A model generated the notes under the pieces. The model had not been told where the DNA came from. It made no database searches and saw only the letters and a list, made by a program, of their open reading frames with translations. From Acinetobacter sp. (GTDB lineage Bacteria > Pseudomonadota > Gammaproteobacteria > Pseudomonadales > Moraxellaceae): 5,142 nucleotides of DNA. Position 1 is the first letter of the stretch. Every line of letters begins with the position of its first letter. Positions 1 to 5,081 of the stretch are shown in pieces. The stretch covers positions 1 to 5,142 of the forward strand of contig JASLJB010000029.1 of NCBI GenBank assembly GCA_030152605.1, given 5' to 3'. Both the position numbers and the translations under genes were made by a program.

Positions 1-28
1 CGACCTTATACACGCTGGAGTAAATTAA
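1..28 (+). CDS. kdsD: C-terminal end of probable arabinose-5-phosphate isomerase KdsD (partial)
   Basis: An open frame enters from the left edge (codons from base 2) and reads DLIHAGVN before a TAA stop at 26-28. KdsD-type isomerases end in a similar D-L-x-x-A-G-V tail after the second CBS domain, and kdsD commonly sits directly upstream of kdsC. KdsD converts ribulose-5-phosphate to arabinose-5-phosphate, the first step of KDO synthesis. Only eight residues are visible, so the call rests mostly on position, on the tail motif, and on the 3-base gap to the kdsC start. That gap implies co-transcription. Confidence 0.6.
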
Positions 29-31
29 AGC

Positions 32-571
32 ATGGCTTCTTATGTTCTATTGGAGCAAGCACGTCATATTCAGGCCTTGGTTTTGGATGTGGATGGTATT
101 TTGAGTGATGGTTTTGTCAGCCTCACCAACACTGGCGATGAAATCAAATCCTTCGATATCCGTGATGGTTTGGGCATGAAGTTGGTCCAACAAGCGGGCC
201 TGAAAGTGATCATTATCACCGGGCGTCAGAGCAATATTGTACAAAAACGCATGTCAGACTTGGGCGTGGACTTGGTCTTTCAAGGCCGTGAAGACAAGGG
301 TGTGGCGTTAAAAGAAGCCTGTGCACAGTTGGGTCTGTTGCCAGAAGAATGCCTGTATATGGGCGATGATTGGCCAGATTTGTCTGCCTTCGGACTGGCG
401 GGCATGACCGTCACTGTGCCGAATGGCCATGTCGAAGTTCGTCGCCGTGCCAACTTGGTCACCCAAGCCATGGGTGGGCGTGGTGCAGTACGTGAAGTCT
501 GTGATATGTTGTTGATGGCCAATGGCAGTTACCAAGCGCTACTTGAAAAGTATCTTGCTGTCCCACATTAA
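32..571 (+). CDS. kdsC: 3-deoxy-D-manno-octulosonate 8-phosphate phosphatase (KdsC)
   Basis: This cytoplasmic enzyme removes phosphate from KDO-8-phosphate to give KDO, the inner-core sugar of LPS/LOS. The 179-residue protein has the size and motifs of a C0-type (capless) HAD phosphatase. Motif I is DVDGIL with the nucleophile D19 and acid/base D21. Motif II is the Thr of IITGR (T63). Motif III is K89 in GREDKG. Motif IV is GDDWPD, with D112/D113 and D116 placed for Mg2+ binding. Family members form tetramers in which a beta-hairpin from one subunit covers the neighbouring active site; the segment around residues 28-42 fits that hairpin. The ATG at 32 is preceded by GGAG at 17-20 with an 11-base spacer, and the Shine-Dalgarno lies inside the upstream gene's last codons. 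It sits between kdsD and lptC, as in E. coli. No key residue is missing. Confidence 0.96.
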   Translation: MASYVLLEQARHIQALVLDVDGILSDGFVSLTNTGDEIKSFDIRDGLGMKLVQQAGLKVIIITGRQSNIVQKRMSDLGVDLVFQGREDKGVALKEACAQLGLLPEECLYMGDDWPDLSAFGLAGMTVTVPNGHVEVRRRANLVTQAMGGRGAVREVCDMLLMANGSYQALLEKYLAVPH

Positions 572-612
572 TATGAAACCGCATTTACACTGAATTTGTT
601 GATCAAAAATCT

Positions 613-1158
613 ATGGATACACGACTTTTATACATCACAGCAGTGGTCGTCGCCGCGATCAGTGGTGGATATTATTATTACAGTGGTAAGGGTGAAAAGT
701 TAGATGCAGATGCTGCACATAGCATGATCTTTACTGCTGATGAAATTCAGTTGTTGCAAACAGATGATGATGGCAACTTACATGTACGTGCGCATGTGGA
801 TCAGCTTGAACAAAATGTTCAAGAAAAAACCAGTACCCTGAAAAACTTAAACGCATCGCTCTATCACGCCGATCAGATCGATGCGACATTTAGCGCCAAA
901 AAAGCCCAAAGTTTTAATGATAATGAAAAAGTCATCTTAAGTGGTGAAGTCAAAGCCGTGAAAATAGGGCAAAAAGGTCAGATGGAGTTTTTAACTGATG
1001 AGCTTACCGGTTATCCAGACTTGGGCACTTTAGAAACCAATCATACTGTGCAAGTCAAAGCCCCCGGTGGCGACTTTGTCAGTAAAGGCCTTAAAGCTGA
1101 CTTAAATGAAGGTCAGTACGAATTTTTTAATATTCGAGGAAAGTATGCAGCACGTTAA
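613..1158 (+). CDS. lptC: LPS export system protein LptC
   Basis: LptC is a bitopic inner-membrane protein that takes LPS from the LptB2FG extractor and passes it to LptA in the periplasm. The 181-residue product is close to the E. coli length of 191. It has one N-terminal membrane segment at about residues 5-23, rich in V/A/I and ending in four tyrosines, followed by a soluble periplasmic domain. That domain shows the LptC pattern of alternating beta-strands, and residues 136-178 (LETNHTVQVKAPGGDF, then GLKADLNEGQYEFFNIRG) match the conserved C-terminal edge that contacts LptA. The in-frame stop at 574-576 leaves little room for an earlier start, and no ATG, GTG or TTG lies between it and 613. 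No clear Shine-Dalgarno precedes the ATG, so translation may be weak or coupled to kdsC, whose stop is 41 bases upstream. Confidence 0.9.
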   Translation: MDTRLLYITAVVVAAISGGYYYYSGKGEKLDADAAHSMIFTADEIQLLQTDDDGNLHVRAHVDQLEQNVQEKTSTLKNLNASLYHADQIDATFSAKKAQSFNDNEKVILSGEVKAVKIGQKGQMEFLTDELTGYPDLGTLETNHTVQVKAPGGDFVSKGLKADLNEGQYEFFNIRGKYAAR

Positions 1159-1711
1159 TTTAATCTCACTTTCGAACACTTTCCTAAAACAGCTCACCGT
1201 GACTGCCAGTGTTGCACTGCTGTCGGTGTCTGCAATGGCATTACCCTCTGATCGCAATCAGCAAATCTCTTTAGTGGCGGATCGTGCGACCTATAATGAC
1301 AAAACGGGCGTGACCACCTATATCGGTAATGTGGTGATCGAACAAGGTACCATGAAAGTTCAAGCCGGTTCGATCGTGGCACAGTTGAATCAAAACAAAC
1401 AAATGAGTGTGATTACCGCCACCGGTTCACCGGCCAAGTTCCAGCAACAACTTGAAACCAATCGCGGCATCGCTCGTGGTGAGGCACAAAAGATTGTCTA
1501 CAATGCTGAAACTGGGATCATTAACTTGATCGGGAATGCTTATCTCTACCAAGATGGTGCCAGTATCCGCAGTAGTACTTTGAAATACAGTATGAATAAG
1601 GGTGATATTGAAGCCTCGGGTGCATCAGGCGCGGGCAATAAAGACAACAAGCGCGTGCAAATCATTATCCCACCAGCGGCCAATAAATCGTTCCCAGGAG
1701 CACGTGATTAA
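1145..1711 (+). CDS. lptA: LPS transport periplasmic bridge protein LptA
   Basis: LptA is the periplasmic beta-jellyroll (OstA-like) protein that polymerises end to end between LptC and LptD and carries LPS across the periplasm. From the ATG at 1145 the protein has 188 residues (E. coli 185). It has a signal peptide with a hydrophobic core at about residues 17-30 and a likely signal peptidase I site SAMA|LP after A32. The OstA domain follows from about residue 41, starting ISLVADRATY, then TYIGNVVIEQG and later GIINLIGNAYLYQDG, with a Gly/Asn-rich hydrophilic tail. The frame stays open up to a TTG or ATG at about 1106. The 1145 start is preferred because GAGGA at 1136-1140 lies just upstream and because the signal peptide then begins normally. 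This start overlaps the end of lptC by 14 bases, which suggests translational coupling. Confidence 0.92.
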   Translation: MQHVNLISLSNTFLKQLTVTASVALLSVSAMALPSDRNQQISLVADRATYNDKTGVTTYIGNVVIEQGTMKVQAGSIVAQLNQNKQMSVITATGSPAKFQQQLETNRGIARGEAQKIVYNAETGIINLIGNAYLYQDGASIRSSTLKYSMNKGDIEASGASGAGNKDNKRVQIIIPPAANKSFPGARD

Positions 1712-2457
1712 TGGATCAGTCTGAATATCCACAACGTACCTTATGCATCAAACACCTTGGAAAAAACTACAGCAAACGCTGGGTGGTGAAAGATGTGTCC
1801 TTCAGCATGAAAAGCGGGCAAATCGTCGGTTTACTCGGTCCGAATGGTGCCGGTAAAACCACCAGCTTTTATATGGTGGTGGGCTTGGTGCGTATGGATC
1901 GCGGCGAGATTCATATGGATGATTTGGATATTTCAGATCTGGCCATGCATGAGCGCGCGCGGATCGGGATTGGCTATTTACCGCAAGAGGCCTCTATTTT
2001 TAGAAAGCTGAGTATTGCGGACAATATTATGGCCATCCTTGAAACCCGTAAAGATCTCAACAAGGTAGAGCGTCAACAGCAATTACAGCGCCTACTCGAA
2101 GATTTTAAAATCACCCACATCAAAGATTCCTTGGGCATGAGTGTGTCTGGTGGTGAGCGCCGCCGTGCTGAGATTGCACGAGCATTGGCTGCTGATCCCA
2201 AATTTATGCTGCTGGATGAACCCTTTGCTGGGGTCGATCCGATTTCGGTCGGGGATATCAAAGACATCATCCGTACACTCAAAGATCGTGGCATCGGCGT
2301 ACTGATCACCGATCATAACGTACGTGAAACTTTGGCGATTTGTGAGCATGCCTATATCGTCAGTGAGGGTTCCGTGATCGCAGAGGGCACACCTGCTGAA
2401 GTCTTGAGTAATGAGACGGTACGTGAAGTCTATTTGGGCGAGGATTTTGTGGTTTAA
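1711..2457 (+). CDS. lptB: LPS export ABC transporter ATP-binding protein LptB
   Basis: LptB is the cytoplasmic ATPase of the LptB2FG transporter; its hydrolysis cycle powers extraction of LPS from the inner membrane. The 248-residue protein has every ABC element in order: Walker A GPNGAGKT at 43-50, Q-loop Q92 in GYLPQE, signature VSGGE at 145-149 followed by RRR, Walker B MLLDEP at 166-171 with catalytic E170, D-loop GVDP at 174-177, and switch histidine H202 in ITDHN. The C-terminal stretch GTPAEVLSNETVREVYLGEDF is typical of LptB. The ATG overlaps the lptA stop in TAATG, and AGGAG at 1696-1700 serves as ribosome binding site. Its partners LptF and LptG are not in the window, which is usual because they are encoded elsewhere. 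The first eight residues extend slightly beyond the E. coli protein (241 aa). Confidence 0.97.
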   Translation: MDQSEYPQRTLCIKHLGKNYSKRWVVKDVSFSMKSGQIVGLLGPNGAGKTTSFYMVVGLVRMDRGEIHMDDLDISDLAMHERARIGIGYLPQEASIFRKLSIADNIMAILETRKDLNKVERQQQLQRLLEDFKITHIKDSLGMSVSGGERRRAEIARALAADPKFMLLDEPFAGVDPISVGDIKDIIRTLKDRGIGVLITDHNVRETLAICEHAYIVSEGSVIAEGTPAEVLSNETVREVYLGEDFVV

Positions 2458-2500
2458 CGGGGCTGCTCAATTTCGAACTTGAGACTTTGATTATTAGATC

Positions 2501-3160
2501 ATGAATATGCAATACACTATTGATAAGACTTATCTTTTTGAAGAAGACATTAAAAAAAGTCGTTTTCAAGCCATCGCGGCGCCAGTTGAAAATGAACAGG
2601 CCGTGAAAGCTTTTTTGGCAGAACATAAAGATATCACCACCACACATCAGTGTTGGGCCTGGAAGATCGGTCACGAGATTCGCTTTAATGATGACGGTGA
2701 GCCTTCAGGGACTGCGGGACGTCCAATACTCGCCACCATCGAAGGCAATGACTTGACCAATACCATCGTGCTGGTCAATCGTTGGTTTGGTGGGGTTAAA
2801 CTCGGCACCGGTGGTTTGGTGCGTGCTTATGGCGGCTGTGCTGGTCAGTGCTTGAAACTGGCTGAGAAGACTCAGTTGATTCATTATCAACAGGTGAGCT
2901 TTGACTGTTCCTTTGCGGATTGGGCCATTTTACAGTACGAACTCAAGCAAGCGCAGATTGACTATCAAGAACAGTATCTCGGTCAAGGGGTTGAAGTCTT
3001 GGCCAAGATGCAACTCGATCAAGTCGAAGGCTTTGCGGTGATGATTCAAGATCTAAGTCGTGGGCGTTCGCAGCTTAAGCTGATTGAAGAAGCCGATGCG
3101 GATGGTACATCTGGAGCAGACGCTGGCGATGTCGCCAACCAAGCAGCGAGTGAGGCATAA
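2501..3160 (+). CDS. yigZ: YigZ/IMPACT family protein (UPF0029)
   Basis: The 219-residue product belongs to the YigZ/IMPACT family. The eukaryotic members regulate the eIF2 kinase GCN2; the bacterial role is not established, and nucleic acid or ribosome association has been suggested. The N-terminal IMPACT domain (about residues 5-120) carries KKSRF at 18-22, the hallmark FNDDGEPSGTAGRPIL at 62-77, and NRWFGGVKLGTGGLVRAYGG at 93-112. A smaller ferredoxin-like C-terminal domain (DUF1949 type) follows at about 130-190. The last 24 residues (196-219) form an acidic, Ala/Gly/Asp-rich tail that is probably disordered and makes it longer than E. coli YigZ. Two ATGs compete as start (2501 and 2507), and neither has a clear Shine-Dalgarno. 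The 43-base gap from lptB makes read-through from the lpt operon possible. Family assignment is firm; function is not. Confidence 0.9.
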   Translation: MNMQYTIDKTYLFEEDIKKSRFQAIAAPVENEQAVKAFLAEHKDITTTHQCWAWKIGHEIRFNDDGEPSGTAGRPILATIEGNDLTNTIVLVNRWFGGVKLGTGGLVRAYGGCAGQCLKLAEKTQLIHYQQVSFDCSFADWAILQYELKQAQIDYQEQYLGQGVEVLAKMQLDQVEGFAVMIQDLSRGRSQLKLIEEADADGTSGADAGDVANQAASEA

Positions 3161-3164
3161 GTCC

Positions 3165-3818
3165 ATGCATGAGCAATGTCCAGATTCAACAACTTCTGAT
3201 CCATCCCATCCTGATCCATTGCTTAAATATCGTGCGCAGCATCAGCATCGACTCAACTATATGCCGTGGTTGTATTGGCGTTTAAAACCTAAAAATAAAG
3301 TCTGGGCTGAGGCGTGGCAGCGTGAGTACCAAGACTATTTGATGGACATGGAAGATATCGAGATCGGGGAGAACTGTTTTATCTCACCCTTGGCGCATAT
3401 CTTTGCCGAGCCTGGACGTAAGATACGTATCGGGGATCATAGCTTCGTGGCCGCTGACTGCACGCTACATGGTCCCTTAGAGATCGGCAGTGAAGTTGCG
3501 ATCAATCACCACTGCATCTTGGATGGTGGGCGGGTTGGCATCAAACTGCATGATCAAGTGCGTATGGCCGCGTATTGTCACCTGTATGCCTTTGATCATG
3601 GGATGGATTTACAACAACCGATCTATCAGCAGCCGGTACGTTCACAGGGCATCGAGATCGGCAAGGATGTCTGGTTGGGAGCGCATGTCGGGGTGAAGGA
3701 TGGGGTGCAGATTGCGGCACACGCCGTGGTGGGTATGAACAGCATGGTGACGCGAGATATTGCTGAAGCTGAAATCGTCGCCGGCAATCCAGCACGCTTT
3801 ATTCGGCATCGCAGGTGA
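3165..3818 (+). CDS. Left-handed beta-helix (hexapeptide repeat) acyltransferase, probable O-acetyltransferase
   Basis: From the ATG at 3165 this is a 217-residue protein. Residues 1-60 are not hexapeptide repeats: a polar start, then an aromatic segment (NYMPWLYWRLKPKNKVWAEAW, 31-51). From about residue 64 come repeats of the [LIV]-G-x-x type, for example IEIGENCFI, IRIGDHSFV, LEIGSEVAI, IEIGKDVWLG, and VAGNPARFI at the end. These define the trimeric LbH fold of acetyl- or succinyltransferases. A loop with DHG (D144-H145-G146) interrupts the coils where xenobiotic, maltose and WbbJ-type acetyltransferases place the catalytic histidine, so an acetyl-CoA-dependent O-acetyltransferase is the best guess. 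The acceptor is unknown; a cell-envelope glycan is possible given the LPS neighbours. The frame is open further upstream, but that would overlap yigZ by over 70 bases. GAGG at 3152-3155 with a 9-base spacer supports 3165. It lies 4 bases after yigZ, hence likely co-transcribed. Confidence 0.85.
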   Translation: MHEQCPDSTTSDPSHPDPLLKYRAQHQHRLNYMPWLYWRLKPKNKVWAEAWQREYQDYLMDMEDIEIGENCFISPLAHIFAEPGRKIRIGDHSFVAADCTLHGPLEIGSEVAINHHCILDGGRVGIKLHDQVRMAAYCHLYAFDHGMDLQQPIYQQPVRSQGIEIGKDVWLGAHVGVKDGVQIAAHAVVGMNSMVTRDIAEAEIVAGNPARFIRHRR

Positions 3819-3819
3819 A

Positions 3820-3840
3820 TTAGCCGTTCAAAACGGTTGA
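3820..3840 (+). terminator. Possible intrinsic terminator after the acyltransferase gene
   Basis: Two bases after the acyltransferase stop, a 9-bp stem can form between 3820-3828 and 3832-3840, with a CAA loop and a core of CCGTT/AACGG. It contains two G-U pairs. The sequence that follows is T-rich (ATCTTTAATTT) but lacks an unbroken T run, so termination may be partial. The position fits the end of the yigZ-acyltransferase transcript. Confidence 0.45.
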
Positions 3841-3866
3841 GTTAATCTTTAATTTACGACACTATA

Positions 3867-3931
3867 GGTCGAGAACTTTAGTGACTTGTAGAGTCTATAG
3901 ACTCTAGCTTTTAATTTTAAAAAACTCGACC
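3867..3931. repeat. Nested inverted repeats in the usp leader: 18-bp palindrome inside 7-bp arms
   Basis: A perfect 18-bp palindrome, TAGAGTCTATAGACTCTA, occupies 3889-3906. It lies between two 7-bp inverted arms, GGTCGAG at 3867-3873 and CTCGACC at 3925-3931. CTATAG also occurs a second time at 3862-3867. The palindrome could be a dimeric regulator's operator. As RNA it would give a 7-bp stem with a TATA loop followed by GCTTTTAATTTT, which resembles a weak terminator for upstream transcription. The sequence alone does not decide between these. Confidence 0.6.
3887..3915 (+). promoter_or_regulatory. Tentative sigma70-type promoter of the universal stress gene
   Basis: TTTAAT at 3910-3915 matches the -10 consensus at 5 of 6 positions. 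TTGTAG at 3887-3892, 17 bases upstream, matches only the TTG of the -35 box. The 18-bp palindrome nearly fills the spacer, so a protein bound there would affect RNA polymerase directly. The weak -35 would suit an activated or stress-dependent promoter. A promoter is expected somewhere in this 142-base gap because a terminator-like hairpin precedes it. Confidence 0.3.
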
Positions 3932-3960
3932 CAGGGCGAAAATACCAAAGAGAGGCGACT

Positions 3961-4803
3961 ATGAAACGTGTTATTGCATGTATTGATTCATCACCTTGCA
4001 TTCACGCGCTTGCTGAAGCTGCAGCATGGATTGCGACACAAACTCAGCGTGAACTCGTCTTGTTGCAGATCTTAGATTACTATCCTGCAAGTTATCACTT
4101 GGGTGAGATTAGCGGTGTTATCGGCTTTGAAAGTAATGCCATGCTGCTCAAAGAACTTTCTGAGTTGGAGCAAAAACAAAGTGAATTGGCACTGGACTAT
4201 AGCAATAATCTTTTAAAACATATTTCTGAAACCGTGTTTGAGAAATATGGTATTCAACCGACCCAAATTCAAGAAAAGGGCGATTTTTTAGAGCAAAGCT
4301 TTAATATTCTACGCCCAGATGATATCGCCGTGATTGGACGTGTTGGTGAGCGTTCAGCAGAAAAAAACAAAACCATCGGTGGTAATGTCGAAAACTTTAT
4401 TCGTGGCGCCAACTGTACCGTGATGACCGTGGGGGAAAGCTTTAAGCCACCGACACGTTTTATCTTTGCCTACGAAGACTCACCGACCTGTAAAAATATG
4501 CTGCAACGCGTGGCAAAAACCGATTTATTACGTCTGCTGCAATGTCATTTACTCTATGTTGGCGATCACCCAGAAATTTTGAATATGCCAACGCAATATC
4601 TCAAAGATGCTGGTTTAGACGTGGTGGTGGAATATCGTTACGGTGATGTGGCGGATAATATCCTCGACTACCAAGCGCAGCATCAGATTCAGTTGATCCT
4701 ACTCGGTGCCTTTAGCCACAGTAAAATTCATCAGTTCTTCTTGGGCAGTGTCACCACCAGTATCTTTAGGAACTCTAGTGTCCCGCTGTTGGTGACCAAA
4801 TAG
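3961..4803 (+). CDS. Tandem-domain universal stress protein (UspA superfamily)
   Basis: The 280-residue cytoplasmic protein contains two UspA folds, like UspE-type proteins. Domain 1 (about 1-158) begins KRVIACIDSS with D9 after the first strand and has a long helical insert rich in E/K/Q/L at about 60-90. It ends with GRVGERSAEKNKTIGGNVENFIRGANCTVMTV cut at 126-157. Domain 2 (about 165-280) has FAYEDS with D173 at the equivalent strand end, then LLGAFSHSKIHQFFLGSVT (247-265) and ends VPLLVTK. The ATP-binding consensus is G-2x-G-9x-G-(S/T). Domain 2 reads G249-2x-S252-9x-G262-S263, with the second Gly replaced. Domain 1 has GRVG at 126-129 but ten residues, not nine, before the next Gly. Nucleotide binding is therefore uncertain. 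The specific stress role cannot be read from the sequence. AGAGG at 3951-3955 gives a good ribosome binding site. It appears monocistronic. Confidence 0.92.
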   Translation: MKRVIACIDSSPCIHALAEAAAWIATQTQRELVLLQILDYYPASYHLGEISGVIGFESNAMLLKELSELEQKQSELALDYSNNLLKHISETVFEKYGIQPTQIQEKGDFLEQSFNILRPDDIAVIGRVGERSAEKNKTIGGNVENFIRGANCTVMTVGESFKPPTRFIFAYEDSPTCKNMLQRVAKTDLLRLLQCHLLYVGDHPEILNMPTQYLKDAGLDVVVEYRYGDVADNILDYQAQHQIQLILLGAFSHSKIHQFFLGSVTTSIFRNSSVPLLVTK

Positions 4804-4880
4804 CGTATCACTAGATAGTATGTCACCAAATCGTGTGTCACCTATCAATCGTGGTTTAATGTGCTCAATTGAGATGATAT

Positions 4881-4889
4881 TGTGAATAA
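4881..4889 (-). promoter_or_regulatory. DnaA-box-like 9-mer (TTATTCACA)
   Basis: Read on the minus strand these bases are TTATTCACA, which fits the general DnaA-box consensus TTATNCACA exactly. On its own such a 9-mer can arise by chance; it gains weight from two further boxes about 165-195 bases to the right in the same gene-free stretch. Confidence 0.4.
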
Positions 4890-4960
4890 AATAACGTATG
4901 GTCAAGATACTGTCGGCTCGCCTCAATCTTAAGCCCTTTGCCATGCTGTTGCATCTACGT

Positions 4961-4991
4961 CAAGCCCCTTGCTGAAGGGCTTGAATGTTTT
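4961..4991 (+). terminator. Probable Rho-independent terminator
   Basis: CAAGCCCCTT (4961-4970) and AAGGGCTTG (4975-4983) form a 9-bp stem with one bulged C and a GCTG loop, followed by AATGTTTT. This is the strongest terminator-like structure in the window and could end the universal stress transcript 158 bases after its stop codon. The right arm can also pair with AAGCCCTT at 4931-4938. Confidence 0.65.
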
Positions 4992-5023
4992 GTGCGCTTT
5001 CGCTAGAAGTCTTTATTTTACAG

Positions 5024-5043
5024 TAACTTATAATTGTAAGTTA
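5024..5043. repeat. Imperfect 20-bp palindrome containing a perfect TATAAT
   Basis: Arms TAACTTA (5024-5030) and TAAGTTA (5037-5043) are perfect inverted repeats around a TAATTG centre. The hexamer TATAAT at 5029-5034 equals the sigma70 -10 consensus on the + strand. No credible -35 hexamer lies 16-18 bases upstream and there is no extended -10 TGn, so a promoter is only possible. AT-rich unwinding or an operator are alternatives. Confidence 0.4.
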
Positions 5044-5046
5044 AAG

Positions 5047-5055
5047 TTATCCACA
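5047..5055 (+). promoter_or_regulatory. Canonical DnaA box (TTATCCACA)
   Basis: The 9-mer is identical to the high-affinity DnaA box found as R1/R4 at the E. coli origin. It lies in AT-rich, gene-free sequence 13 bases after the TATAAT hexamer. Binding by this organism's DnaA is an inference from the conserved consensus. Confidence 0.55.
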
Positions 5056-5072
5056 AAAGTACGCACAGCTTC

Positions 5073-5081
5073 CGTGGATAA
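5073..5081 (-). promoter_or_regulatory. Near-consensus DnaA box (TTATCCACG)
   Basis: On the minus strand this reads TTATCCACG, one base off the consensus at the last position. It is oriented towards the canonical box at 5047-5055, and the two share a perfect 10-bp inverted repeat. Confidence 0.45.

Noticed and set aside
1106..1144. Upstream extension of lptA
   Set aside because: The extra 13 residues are acidic and polar, which would spoil the signal peptide, and the internal ATG has its own GAGGA.
2466..2483. CTCAA/TTGAG hairpin between lptB and yigZ as a terminator
   Set aside because: The stem is only 5 bp with little GC and no T run, too weak to call.
2360..2674. Minus-strand 104-codon open frame across the lptB-yigZ junction
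   Set aside because: It is antisense to two conserved genes and has no family motif. The open frame follows from the coding bias of the + strand genes.
3084..3164. Upstream extension of the acyltransferase to a TTG start
   Set aside because: It would overlap yigZ by 77 bases, and the added residues show no conserved feature. The ATG at 3165 has a good ribosome binding site.
4699..4944. Minus-strand 81-codon open frame over the end of the universal stress gene and the following gap
   Set aside because: It is largely antisense to a well-supported gene, its product has no recognisable domain, and no convincing ribosome binding site or promoter precedes it.
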